DNA of 64,000 nt from Streptomonospora litoralis. Its GTDB lineage: Bacteria > Actinomycetota > Actinomycetes > Streptosporangiales > Streptosporangiaceae. The notes beneath the pieces were generated by a model. It made no database searches. It saw nothing but the letters and a program-made list of their open reading frames with translations, and was not told the DNA's origin. Shown here one piece after another: positions 25,121 to 34,663 of the stretch. Location: assembly GCF_004323735.1 (NCBI RefSeq), contig NZ_CP036455.1:5575101-5639100 (forward strand), in the 5' to 3' direction. Numbering within the stretch: the first letter of the stretch is position 1; each line of letters opens with the position of its first letter. A program made the translations under genes and the position numbers.

Positions 25121-25207
25121 CCTGCGCAGACCGCGGGCGGACCGCTGTGGGCGCCGGTTCGGTCCCTCGGCTGCGGGGTTGACAACCCGGTCAGGTGAAC
25201 TAGCTTA

Positions 25208-25219
25208 GAAACCGGTTTC
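25208..25219. promoter_or_regulatory. Perfect LacI-type operator GAAACCGGTTTC
   Basis: This 12-bp exact palindrome lies 88 bp after the LacI stop and 446 bp before the first operon ATG. A possible -35 (TTGACA at 25179) stands a short way upstream, so the operator overlaps a likely promoter core, giving a long leader before the first enzyme gene. Confidence 0.75.
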
Positions 25220-25665
25220 CCACCATGCCCCCGCCGTGCAGCGCGATGCGCGACGAACCGTGATCGGAGTCGACATGCCGGATGCGCACGCGCCCGCTTC
25301 CGCGGCGGCGCGCACCCGCCGACGGGCTCCTCGTCGATCTTCCGACCTGCGCGTATGCGGCATGCGCGGGTCAGGCGCGGCTGCCGACCACGGATCGCCC
25401 GGAGTACCCGGCGGCACGGCGGCGCCCGCGGGCCGACTCGGTGCCCGACGGCCCGGAAACCGGTGTCAGCGAGCCATCGCCCCGTCACCGTCGCCGACCC
25501 GCCGCCGGACGCGCACGCCAGGGGCCGGAGCACGTTCGCCGACCCCTTCGGCTCGCGCCACACGGTCGCCACCGCCCGTGTGACCGGACCCGCCCCGGCC
25601 CGCCCCTGTCCCTGTCCCCGTCCTTCGACGTATCCGCCCGACCACACAGACGAGGAGTCAGCCCG
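25220..25665. other. 446-bp leader or gap before the uronate operon
   Basis: No convincing gene is present. Several arginine/proline-rich frames stay open in parallel, the usual effect of high GC. Because a probable promoter/operator lies at its upstream end, it may be a long 5' untranslated leader. I could not recognise a known riboswitch. Confidence 0.4.
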
Positions 25666-26544
25666 ATGCGCGTGCTCGTGACCGGCGGATTCGGCCGCCT
25701 GGGCCGCAGCGTCCTGCGCGGCCTCGCCCAGCGCGGCCACGAGGTCAGCTGCACCGACACCGCCGTCCCCCGCGATACCGAGGGCTTCACCGCCCTGCCC
25801 GCCGATCTGGCCGACGCGGGCGAGTGCTACTCCGTGCTCGCCCACTTCCGCCCCGAGGCGATCGTGCACCTGGCGGCGATTCCCACCCCCTTCGACCGCA
25901 CGCACACCGCCACCTTCGCGACGAACACCCGGGTGGTGTTCAACGTCTGCCAGGCGGCCTTCGACCTGGGCGTCGGTACCGTCCTCGCCGCGAGCAGCCC
26001 CACCGTCATGGGCTACACCAACCCCGCCGGGTGGAGCCCCGTGTACCTGCCGCTGGACGAGGAGCACCCCGTCGGCCCCTGGGACGCCTACACCCTGTCC
26101 AAGGCCACCGCCGAACAGGTGGTCACCGGCTTCGCCTCCCGCGGCCGCGGGCGCTTCCACGCGTTCCGGCCCTGCTTCGTGGTGGCCCAGGAGGACTGGC
26201 GAGGCGCTCCCGTCCAGGGAGGCGGCACGATCGCCGACCGGTTGGCGGACCCGGCCTCCGCGGCGATATCGCTGTTCAATTACGTCGACGCGCGCGACGC
26301 CGCGGAGTTCACCGGAGTGCTCATCGAGCGCGCACACGAGATCCCCAACGGAGAGACGTTCTTCGTCGGCGCCGACGACGCGCTGGCCGACGCCCCGCTG
26401 AGCGACCTGCTGCCGCGCCACACGCGGATAACGCCGGAGGCCGCGGCCGCCCTCGACGGGACCGCACCCGCCTTCTCCAACCGCAAGGCCCGCGAGCTGC
26501 TGGGGTGGCGCCCGCACCGCACCTGGCGGACCGAACTCGGCTGA
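25666..26544 (+). CDS. NAD-dependent epimerase/dehydratase-family enzyme, likely uronate dehydrogenase
   Basis: This 292-aa extended-SDR enzyme begins with M-R-V-L-V-T-G-G-F-G-R-L-G (NAD-binding G-x-x-G-x-x-G). The catalytic Y-T-L-S-K is near residue 143 and A-S-S-P-T-V precedes it. The short length and position before a KdgD-like and an enolase-superfamily gene suggest uronate dehydrogenase, oxidising galacturonate or glucuronate to the aldarolactone. ATG 25666 has GAGGAG upstream. Other sugar epimerases of this fold cannot be excluded on sequence alone. Confidence 0.82.
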   Translation: MRVLVTGGFGRLGRSVLRGLAQRGHEVSCTDTAVPRDTEGFTALPADLADAGECYSVLAHFRPEAIVHLAAIPTPFDRTHTATFATNTRVVFNVCQAAFDLGVGTVLAASSPTVMGYTNPAGWSPVYLPLDEEHPVGPWDAYTLSKATAEQVVTGFASRGRGRFHAFRPCFVVAQEDWRGAPVQGGGTIADRLADPASAAISLFNYVDARDAAEFTGVLIERAHEIPNGETFFVGADDALADAPLSDLLPRHTRITPEAAAALDGTAPAFSNRKARELLGWRPHRTWRTELG

Positions 26545-26577
26545 TCGCCGCTACGACGCACCACACGAGGGAGCACC

Positions 26578-27492
26578 ATGAACCTAGAGGGCATCCTGTT
26601 CTTCCCGGTCACCCCGTTCGACACGGGCGGGGCCGTCGACCACGCCGCGCTCGCGGCCCACATCCGCGACCGCCTCCCCTACGGTCCCGGCGGAGTCTTC
26701 GCCGCCTGCGGCACCGGGGAGATCCACGCCCTGTCCAGCGCCGAGCAGGCCGCGGTCGCGCGCACCGCCGTCGCGGAGGCCGGCGGCGCCGTCCCGGTCG
26801 TCGCAGGGGCAGGCGGCAGCCTGGCGACGGCGGTCGAGCAGGCCGAGGCCGCCCGCGAGGCGGGCGCCGAGGGCGTGCTGCTGCTGCCGCCCTACCTGGT
26901 GGGCGCGTCGCAGCAGGGGCTGATCGACTACGTGCGCGCGGTCACCGCCGCCGTCGACATCCCGGTGATCGTCTACCAGCGCTCCACCATGGCGCTCACC
27001 CCGGCCTCCGCCGCGGAGATCGCCGCGCTTTCCGGGGTCGTCGGTATCAAGGACGGGATCGGCGACCTCGACCGCATGCGGCAGAACGTGCTTGCCGTTC
27101 GCGCGCGGGTCGGCGACGCGTTCACGTTCTTCAACGGGCTGCCGACCGCCGAGCTGACCGTCCACGCCTACCAGGGGATCGGGGTGGAGCTGTACTCCTC
27201 GGCGGCGTTCGCCTTCGCCCCGGAGGTGGCGACCGCGTTCTACCGCGCGTGGCGCGGCGGCGACGCGCTCGCCGAACGCCTGCTGGACGAGTTCTACCGG
27301 CCGCTGGCCGCCATCCGCGACCGCACCCCCGGATACGCGGTCGCGCTGATCAAGGAGGGATTGCGGCTCCGGGGCGCCGACCCGGGCCCGGTGCGGCCGC
27401 CGTTCGTCGACGCGTCTCCCGCCGACAGTGCCGAATTGGACCGGGTCCTACAGCACGGACTGTCGCTTGCCGGTGCGGAGGGCGGCGCGTGA
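26578..27492 (+). CDS. kdgD: 5-dehydro-4-deoxyglucarate dehydratase (KdgD-like, DapA superfamily)
   Basis: This 304-aa (beta/alpha)8-barrel belongs to the DHDPS/NAL superfamily. The Schiff-base lysine is in V-V-G-I-K-D-G-I-G-D, and the conserved tyrosine is in V-I-V-Y-Q-R-S. G-T-G-E-I-H-A-L-S replaces the G-T-T-G-E of DapA, as in glucarate-type dehydratases. The enzyme dehydrates and decarboxylates 5-keto-4-deoxyglucarate to 2-oxoglutarate semialdehyde. It lies 33 bp after the dehydrogenase and overlaps the next gene by 4 bp. Confidence 0.87.
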   Translation: MNLEGILFFPVTPFDTGGAVDHAALAAHIRDRLPYGPGGVFAACGTGEIHALSSAEQAAVARTAVAEAGGAVPVVAGAGGSLATAVEQAEAAREAGAEGVLLLPPYLVGASQQGLIDYVRAVTAAVDIPVIVYQRSTMALTPASAAEIAALSGVVGIKDGIGDLDRMRQNVLAVRARVGDAFTFFNGLPTAELTVHAYQGIGVELYSSAAFAFAPEVATAFYRAWRGGDALAERLLDEFYRPLAAIRDRTPGYAVALIKEGLRLRGADPGPVRPPFVDASPADSAELDRVLQHGLSLAGAEGGA

Positions 27493-28559
27493 GGATCGCC
27501 GCAGTCGGGGCCGAACTGCGCCGCTACCCGCTGCACGACACCTGGGACGGCGGCGTCTCCTACCACGACCTCGTCGTCGTCACGGTCACCACCGACACCG
27601 GCGATGCCGGAGTCGGCTTCGGCTGGACCCCGCGGGTGGGCGGCGCCGCCGTTCGGGCGGCGGTCGAGCACGACTGCGCACCCCTGCTGGAGGGGCGCGA
27701 GGCCGCACCGGCGCCGCGCTGGGAGGAGCTGTACGCCCACCTGCACGAGGCCGGGCCGGGCGGCGTCAGCGCCATGGCGCTGGCGGCCGTCGACATCGCG
27801 CTGTGGGACCTGCGCGGGCGCAGCCTGGGGCTCAGCCTGGTCGAGTTGATCGGGCGGCGCCGGGACCGCGTCGCCTGCTACGGCAGCGGCGTCAACCTGG
27901 ACCGGAGCCTGGAGGAACTGGTCGAGCAGGTCCGCCGCTTCACGGCCGAGGGCCACACCGCCGTCAAGATGAAGGTGGGTTCGGCCGAGCTGGACCGCGA
28001 TGTGGAGCGCGTCGCCCGCGTCCGCGAGTTGCTGGGGCCGCGGGGCAGGCTGATGATCGACGCGAACCAGCGCTGGGATCTGCCGGGGGCCATGCGCGCG
28101 CTGCGGGCCCTGGACCGCTTCGATCCGCACTGGATCGAGGAGCCGCTGCCCGCCGACGACCTGGAGGCGCACGCACGGCTGCGCGCGGCCACCGGCGTGC
28201 CCTTCGCGATCGGCGAGAACCTGCGCACCGTGCGGGCCTTCCGCGACGCGCTGGTGGGCGGTGTGTGCGACGTCGCCCAGCCCAACGTCGTGCGCGTCGG
28301 CGGGATCACGCCGTTCCTGCGGATCGCGGACCTCGCGGCCGCGTTCAGCGTCCCCGTCGCCCCGCACCTGCTGCCGGAGTTGTCCGCGCAGCTGGCGCAG
28401 TGCGTGCCGGCGACGGCCATGGTCGAGGACATCGAGCGGGCCTCCTTCGCCGACCTCGGCGCTCTCGCCCGGCCCTGCGGCGTGACCGTGGGGGCCCAGG
28501 GCGCCACCAGCGACACACCGCCCGGGCACGGGCTTGTTTTCGCTCGACCGCCGCAGTGA
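27489..28559 (+). CDS. Enolase-superfamily (mandelate racemase type) enzyme, possible galactarolactone cycloisomerase or aldarate dehydratase
   Basis: This is a 356-aa enzyme of the MR/MLE group. It has K-M-K (Lys160, Lys162), metal ligands Asp191 (D-A-N), Glu217 (W-I-E-E-P) and Glu243 (I-G-E-N), and a C-terminal base His293 (A-P-H-L-L-P-E). The GTG start overlaps the KdgD stop as GTGA. In oxidative uronate pathways an enolase-superfamily galactarolactone cycloisomerase or aldarate dehydratase acts between the dehydrogenase and KdgD, exactly the missing step here. Which of the two cannot be decided from sequence. Confidence 0.87.
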   Translation: MRIAAVGAELRRYPLHDTWDGGVSYHDLVVVTVTTDTGDAGVGFGWTPRVGGAAVRAAVEHDCAPLLEGREAAPAPRWEELYAHLHEAGPGGVSAMALAAVDIALWDLRGRSLGLSLVELIGRRRDRVACYGSGVNLDRSLEELVEQVRRFTAEGHTAVKMKVGSAELDRDVERVARVRELLGPRGRLMIDANQRWDLPGAMRALRALDRFDPHWIEEPLPADDLEAHARLRAATGVPFAIGENLRTVRAFRDALVGGVCDVAQPNVVRVGGITPFLRIADLAAAFSVPVAPHLLPELSAQLAQCVPATAMVEDIERASFADLGALARPCGVTVGAQGATSDTPPGHGLVFARPPQ

Positions 28560-28649
28560 GGCTGCGGGCCGCCTCCGCCTGCCGGCGGCGGGGGCGGCTC
28601 TGGCACCGCGGGGTATGCGAACCGCACCTCGCGCGGCGCGGGAACGGGC

Positions 28650-28904
28650 TCACTCGAACAGCGAGTGGGACCGCGACCCCCGCTGCCGGCGGCGCCGGAG
28701 CACGACCAGGATGTCGATCACGCCGACGGCCACGAGCGCCCAGAGGACCGCAGCCAGAACGGGCAGGTCGTCCGCCCACGCGGCCCACCCGAGGGCGAGG
28801 CAGACGACGATGCCCAGCGAGGCCAGCACCAGCCGCAGGTTCAACGCGCTGTAGGGGCGGTCGTGGCTGCCGCGCGGGGGCCGCGGTTCTCGACGACGTC
28901 GCAT
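28650..28904 (-). CDS. DUF6343 family small membrane protein
   Basis: This 84-aa protein has a basic N-terminus followed by R-P-Y-S-A-L-N-L-R-L-V-L-A-S-L-G, the conserved start of DUF6343, two hydrophobic helices and a basic tail (L-R-R-R-R-Q-R). A GGAGGAGG ribosome site lies before ATG 28904. It converges on the uronate operon. Role unknown. Confidence 0.72.
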   Translation of the reverse strand: MRRRREPRPPRGSHDRPYSALNLRLVLASLGIVVCLALGWAAWADDLPVLAAVLWALVAVGVIDILVVLRRRRQRGSRSHSLFE

Positions 28905-29111
28905 GATTCGCCTCCTCCCAACGGCGCCGCTACCCGCCACCGGCCCCGGAATGCGGACGCCGCGCCCCGAGGCGGAAGGTTCGCGGACGCCTCTTTCGTT
29001 CCCCGCTGTGCGCGGATCCGCGTGCGCGATTCGCGGGAGCCGGTCCGATCCCGCCGACACGCTGCGGATACGGTGTCCTGATCCCCCGAAGGATCTTGAA
29101 CGGAACCACGT

Positions 29112-29762
29112 ATGCATTCCCCTGAGCAGAACCCCGCAGAGCCCCGCCTCGCCGAGCCCGCCGCCGTTGCGGACGCACCGGTCTCGGAGTGGCCGGGCCA
29201 CTGGGGCACACCCGCATGGCCGGGCGTGGTCGATCCGGGCCACGGCGGCGCGCCCCGGCCCGGCCAGTCCACGGGCCCGCCAGGCGCTACCGGGACCGGG
29301 AACGGACATCCACCCCTTGCAGCACCATCGCCTCCCGCCCACCCGCCCCAGCCGATCCGCGTCCGGCAGCCCGCCACGGTGATCGCGGCGCGCGTCCTGC
29401 TGTTCACACTCGGGGCGGCGGAATTGCTGTTCGGGCTCGTGCTGGGGTTGAGCCGGGTCCTCGTCGCAATGACACCGGAAGCAGGCGGCCTCCCTGCCGG
29501 TCCCGTCGCCGCGGGCGTGTCCACCGTCCTCTTCGTCGGTCTGGGCCTGCTCCTGATCCTCTTCGGAAGCATCGGCGGCCTGCGCACTCCGTGGGTGCTG
29601 CGCCCGACGGTCTGGGCTACATCGGGTCTGGCCACGCTGTACCTGGCCAACGCGGTGCTGATGGGCAGTCCCGCGCCCGCCCTGGTCGCCCTGCCTTTCG
29701 CGGCGGCCACCGTGCTTCTCCAGGTGAAGTCCGCACGCCGGTACTACATGTCCGGCCGATAG
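29112..29762 (+). CDS. Four-helix membrane protein with W-P-G-H-W-G motif, copy 1
   Basis: This 216-aa protein has a proline/glycine-rich cytoplasmic N-terminus containing W-P-G-H-W-G-T-P-A-W-P-G, then R-V-R-Q-P-A-T-V-I and four hydrophobic segments from about residue 90, ending R-R-Y-Y-M-S-G-R. The next gene is a diverged tandem copy with the same motif, helices and C-terminus. I do not recognise the family. The last 40 bases and the terminator are almost identical in both copies. Confidence 0.75.
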   Translation: MHSPEQNPAEPRLAEPAAVADAPVSEWPGHWGTPAWPGVVDPGHGGAPRPGQSTGPPGATGTGNGHPPLAAPSPPAHPPQPIRVRQPATVIAARVLLFTLGAAELLFGLVLGLSRVLVAMTPEAGGLPAGPVAAGVSTVLFVGLGLLLILFGSIGGLRTPWVLRPTVWATSGLATLYLANAVLMGSPAPALVALPFAAATVLLQVKSARRYYMSGR

Positions 29763-29783
29763 CTCCCGGACGCAGGCGGGAGC
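29762..29783 (+). terminator. Hairpin terminator, copy 1
   Basis: A 7-bp stem GCTCCCG / CGGGAGC begins inside the stop codon of copy 1. The identical structure follows copy 2, showing that the terminator was duplicated with the gene. Confidence 0.7.
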
Positions 29784-29835
29784 CGACGCCTTCGGTGGAT
29801 TCGCCGGGTTACGGCCGTCCGCTCCCCCAACCGCT

Positions 29836-30492
29836 GTGAAGGACCGTCCCGTGCATCCCCTGCCGTATATCCCGTCCTGTTGGCCGCACTCGTCTTCGGA
29901 AGTGGACCAGTGGCCGGGCCACTGGGGCGGCCCCGCGTGGCCGGGCGGCACCGCCGGGCGCCGCGCCGACACGCCCGCCCGCGAACACGCCGGCGCCCGG
30001 CTCGCAGGACCCGGGACCGTGAGCGGACCAGCGGCCCCTTTCGCGGAAATGCCACCCATCGCCACCCACCCCCGGGCGGCGGCTCCGACCCGAGTCCGAC
30101 AGCCCGCCGCGCTGATCCTCGCGCGGATACTGCTGTTCGGGCTCGGTGCGACCGGCCTGGTGGGCGGTTTTCTGACCGTGTTCTTCTGGACCCGCCTCGC
30201 CGTCACCAGTGAAGCGGGCGACGGTCCGGGATGGATCTTCCTCCTCGTGCCCGGCCTCCTCGCCGCCGGGTACGGATCGCTCCTCGTCTTCTACGGGAGC
30301 ACCGCCGGACGGCGCTCGCCGCATACCCCGCGCCGGATCGTCCGCGGCATCTGGAGCGCGGCTGCGCCGTACCTGATCGTCGCGCTGCTGACCTGGAACG
30401 GCCTGACTGCCGCGCTCGCCCTGCCCTTCCTGATGATCACCGCGCTGCTCCTGGTGAAGCCCTCACGCCGGTACTACATGTCCGGCCGATAG
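29836..30492 (+). CDS. Four-helix membrane protein with W-P-G-H-W-G motif, copy 2
   Basis: This is the tandem paralogue of the preceding gene (218 aa). The motif reads W-P-G-H-W-G-G-P-A-W-P-G. The N-terminal region is otherwise much changed, while R-V-R-Q-P-A and the helices and C-terminus R-R-Y-Y-M-S-G-R are kept. It starts at GTG 29836, 73 bp after copy 1 ends. Strong identity near the 3' end against divergence elsewhere suggests local gene conversion or selection on the C-terminal tail. Confidence 0.75.
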   Translation: MKDRPVHPLPYIPSCWPHSSSEVDQWPGHWGGPAWPGGTAGRRADTPAREHAGARLAGPGTVSGPAAPFAEMPPIATHPRAAAPTRVRQPAALILARILLFGLGATGLVGGFLTVFFWTRLAVTSEAGDGPGWIFLLVPGLLAAGYGSLLVFYGSTAGRRSPHTPRRIVRGIWSAAAPYLIVALLTWNGLTAALALPFLMITALLLVKPSRRYYMSGR

Positions 30493-30513
30493 CTCCCGGA
30501 CGCAGGCGGGAGC
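30492..30513 (+). terminator. Hairpin terminator, copy 2
   Basis: The sequence and position relative to the stop codon match the terminator of copy 1: a 7-bp stem with an 8-nt loop. It also marks the left border of the repeat-rich region R2. Confidence 0.7.
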
Positions 30514-30559
30514 CGGGCCGACCGACCGACAAGCGGCACCGAAGACCCCGTAGGGCCGG

Positions 30560-31140
30560 GCCTGCGGTCGACGGTCCGGGTGCCGGCCGGTGGGCCGCCC
30601 GCGGGACGGCAGCGGTTCACTGGACGGCCTTCTGGCCTCCCGGGCGGCGGGTGGTCTTCACTGGAATGCAGCGGCGACGGTGGCAGCAAGGTCCGACCCG
30701 CGGGTATCGGTTCGGATGCTGGCCGGTGGCAGCGGCCGACGAGGGGCGGTGGTGGGCCGTACCGGAGGCGGCAGCGCCCGCTCTTTAGGGTGCGGCTGCA
30801 CTCGTCCAACGCGTGGAAATCACCAGATCCGGGCCGTTCTTTGGCGATAACCACGCGTTCGGTGAGGCCGCCAGGGCGGCGGGACGGACATCTGGGCGGA
30901 TTCGGCGCGGCTCTCCCGAGTACCGTGAACTTATGGCTAAGGAAAGGGTTTTCCGATGACCATAAGTTCACGTAGACGCCGAATGACCCGGCAGTTCGGA
31001 CATATCGGCGCCGGGCCGCCGTCGCACACGCCACCGCTCGCGGACAGAACCGGCGCCCGCACCTCCGCCGACCGCCGCCACCGGCGGGAACACGGTGCGG
31101 TGGGCGCGGGCCGGGCCATCCACCGCCCCCGGCCTGATGC
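30560..31140. repeat. Intergenic composite repeat, locus R2
   Basis: The left part (30630-30740) carries a family unit recognisable by GGGCGGCGGGTGGTCTTC and ATGCAGCGGCGACGGTGG. The centre has two hairpins: 9-bp arms at 30808-30816/30851-30859 (similar to the R1 core around GTTCTTTGG) and the conserved core at 30924-30972. The right part (31070-31130) has an opposing unit similar to that in R1. No gene is credible here. Confidence 0.7.
30924..30972. ncRNA. Conserved core hairpin, copy A (possible structured RNA or recombination site)
   Basis: Arms CGTGAACTTATGG and CCATAAGTTCACG are perfect over 13 bp (30924-30936, 30960-30972), with an inner GGAAA/TTTCC stem. About 100 bp around it aligns with copies at 44.4 and 60.9 kb. 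Whether it acts as DNA or RNA is unknown, and transcription is not shown. Confidence 0.5.
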
Positions 31141-31183
31141 GGGCGGGCCGACGCCCCGCGCAACACGATCTAAAGTGGCCACC

Positions 31184-31831
31184 ATGCTGGAGGAGTTGGC
31201 GACTGAGGCGCAGGCGCTGGCCGGCAAGGCCGCGTCGCGGGTGTTCCTCGGGCTCGCGGGCCCGCCCGGGGCGGGGAAGTCGGCGCTGGCGCGGTACCTG
31301 GTGGACGAGGTGTGCGCCGGGCTCGGGACGGGGGCCGCCGCCTACCTGCCCATGGACGGGTTCCACCTGTCCAATGCCCAACTGGAGCGGCTCGGGCGCC
31401 GCGATCGCAAGGGGGCGCCGGACACCTTCGACGTGCGCGGCTACGTCGCGCTGCTGCGGCGGCTGCACATCGGCGGCGAGGACGCGGTGTTCGCTCCGGA
31501 CTTCGACCGCACGCTGGACGAGCCCGTCGCCGCGCGGCTGGCGATCGAGCCGAGCGTGCGACTGGTGGTGACCGAGGGCAACTACCTCGCCGAGGACGCA
31601 CCGCTGTGGCGCGAGGTCCGCGCGCTGCTGCACGACCTCTGGTACGTGGAGGCCGACGACGAGACCCGGGAGGAGCGGCTCGTCGAGCGCCAACTCGCCG
31701 GCGGACGCGACCGCGCCGAAGCGGTGGAGTGGGTACGGCGCAGCGACCGCGCCAACGGGGAGATCGTCAAATCCACCCGGGAGAACTGCTCCCGCGTCGT
31801 CCGCCTCGACGAGGCCGAACGGCTTCGCTGA
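31184..31831 (+). CDS. Nucleoside/nucleotide kinase family protein (uridine kinase/PanK-like P-loop)
   Basis: This 215-aa kinase has Walker A G-P-P-G-A-G-K-S-A-L at about residue 27. Y-L-P-M-D-G-F-H-L-S-N carries the Walker-B-like Asp and the substrate-binding Gly-Phe-His typical of the uridine kinase/phosphoribulokinase/pantothenate kinase group. V-V-T-E-G-N-Y-L matches the conserved E-G-N-Y motif, and the lid has R-x-x-x-R arginines. Family relatives phosphorylate nucleosides, fructose or similar; the substrate is not predictable. ATG 31184 lies directly after the repeat region. Confidence 0.87.
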   Translation: MLEELATEAQALAGKAASRVFLGLAGPPGAGKSALARYLVDEVCAGLGTGAAAYLPMDGFHLSNAQLERLGRRDRKGAPDTFDVRGYVALLRRLHIGGEDAVFAPDFDRTLDEPVAARLAIEPSVRLVVTEGNYLAEDAPLWREVRALLHDLWYVEADDETREERLVERQLAGGRDRAEAVEWVRRSDRANGEIVKSTRENCSRVVRLDEAERLR

Positions 31832-31904
31832 ACCCGCCGGAACCGGAGACGGCCGCGCCGAGTCCCAGGGGGCGGTCAGTCTGTACCGGCGGAAGGAGCG
31901 AGCT

Positions 31905-32606
31905 GTGGACCGGTTGCCCGAACCCGCGACCAGGGAGGGCCCCTGGCCCGCCGCCGATGCGGCCTACCTGAGTCTCGCGCGCAGCGGACTCGGGCTCGCG
32001 CTGGCGGGCACAGCGGTGACCCTGTTCCTGACCTGCTGCGCGGTCCTCGCCGCAGTCTGGCCGGAACGGTTCCTCGCCAACGGCGGGGCCGGCGGGGAGC
32101 GCACGATCGCGATCGTCATCGCCGTCGTTCTGGGGCTGCTGACGCTGCTCCTGAGCGCCGGCGTCGTCGCAGCGCTGAGCCCGCACGGCCTGGCCGTGGA
32201 TCGCCACGGGATCTGGTTCGTCACCCGCGTGCGGGCCGAACCGGTCTCCTGGCAGCAGATCAGCGCAATCGGCGGGAGCTGGAAAGAGAAGCGGCGGGTC
32301 TACAAGAGCAGCCTGGGTGCGCGGATCGGCCAGGAGATCATGCGCCGCCTGCTCACCGACAGGGGCCGCTACCTGTACGCGGTGGACGTCTTCCTGCACG
32401 ATCCGGACTCGGTCGCCGATCGGCACCCGTTCGCCGTCCACCAGCGGCACACCCGGCACGAGGCGCCGCCTGCGCCGGGTCTTCCGTCGCGGCGCCTGCG
32501 GTTCCACGTCGGCGCCATCGGCGACTACCGCGAAATGGCCCGGCACCTGCACCGGTCCGCGCCCCACCTGTGGATCGGCGAGTACCGGCGCGACTCTCCG
32601 GTGTAA
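31905..32606 (+). CDS. Two-helix membrane protein with PH-like cytoplasmic domain
   Basis: This 233-aa protein has two membrane helices (about residues 28-48 and 65-88) followed by a soluble domain. L-S-P-H-G-L-A-V-D-R-H-G-I-W-F-V followed by V-S-W-Q-Q-I-S-A-I-G is the pattern of bacterial PH (YdbS/YcxB-like) domains. It starts at GTG 31905, 73 bp after the kinase. The family has no established biochemical role. Confidence 0.7.
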   Translation: MDRLPEPATREGPWPAADAAYLSLARSGLGLALAGTAVTLFLTCCAVLAAVWPERFLANGGAGGERTIAIVIAVVLGLLTLLLSAGVVAALSPHGLAVDRHGIWFVTRVRAEPVSWQQISAIGGSWKEKRRVYKSSLGARIGQEIMRRLLTDRGRYLYAVDVFLHDPDSVADRHPFAVHQRHTRHEAPPAPGLPSRRLRFHVGAIGDYREMARHLHRSAPHLWIGEYRRDSPV

Positions 32607-34154
<1,548 letters not shown>

Positions 34155-34164
34155 CGCATCGAAT

Positions 34165-34190
34165 CGGGTACCGGCCCGGGCCGGTACCCG
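34165..34190 (+). terminator. 26-bp palindromic terminator after the cellulase
   Basis: A perfect 13+13 palindrome with no spacer (centre GGCCCGGGCC) starts 11 bp after the stop codon. It would form a strong stem in RNA. Confidence 0.75.
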
Positions 34191-34289
34191 TTCGCCGAGG
34201 GGGAGGGCACGCGCCCTCCCCCTTCTTCGTGCGCGGCGGCCCACGGGCGCCGCGCAGGGGCGCGTTCCCGGCGACGGCCGGGCCGCGCC

Positions 34290-34460
34290 TCAACTCTCCT
34301 CGAAGTCCTCGCGGTCGGTGCCGGCCTCGTCCATCGCGTCCTGGAGCTCGGCCTCCATCTCGCGGCGGGTGTCGGGCTCCCGTGCGCTCTCGTCCCGCTG
34401 GTCGGGCAGCAGCTGGTCGGTCTCCGGAGTCTTCTTGCCGGACTCCTCGGGCATGGTCAT
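34290..34460 (-). CDS. Small acidic protein (56 aa)
   Basis: This short gene starts at ATG 34460 with GAGGAGAG 7 bp upstream and ends with TGA at 34290. The product is very acidic and helical: M-T-M-P-E-E-S-G-K-K-T-P, then Q-L-L-P-D-Q-R-D-E-S, R-R-E-M-E-A-E-L-Q-D-A-M-D-E-A and a D-F-E-E-S end. It has no cysteine, signal or membrane segment. I do not recognise it by name; it resembles short conserved actinobacterial hypothetical proteins. Codon use is normal, which supports a real gene. Confidence 0.65.
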   Translation of the reverse strand: MTMPEESGKKTPETDQLLPDQRDESAREPDTRREMEAELQDAMDEAGTDREDFEES

Positions 34461-34607
34461 GCGGTCTCTCCTCGGTCTGATGCGATCGCGCCCCCGCTAC
34501 CCCGCCCACCGCCGCTCACACAGGTCAGCGGCCCGAATACCCGCCTGCCGGGGCGCCTCGTCCCCGGAGCGCCCCGGCGCGTGCCAGCAGACCTGGCGCA
34601 ACAGAGG

Positions 34608-34624
34608 AGTTTGTGTTACAAACT
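34608..34624. promoter_or_regulatory. Operator AGTTTGT-GTT-ACAAACT with overlapping -35
   Basis: Seven-base perfect arms with a 3-nt spacer lie immediately upstream of TTGACA (34627-34632), about 40 bp before the first gene of the ABC operon. The operon encodes its own winged-helix regulator, the natural candidate to bind here. Confidence 0.7.
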
Positions 34625-34663
34625 ACTTGACATTTCAGAACAACGAGTGCGGGAGACGGCGTG

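Noticed and set aside
25236-25664. Upstream frames in the uronate leader that could extend the dehydrogenase
   Set aside because: The NAD-binding strand starts exactly at ATG 25666 with a good ribosome site; upstream residues are Arg/Pro-rich shadow sequence.
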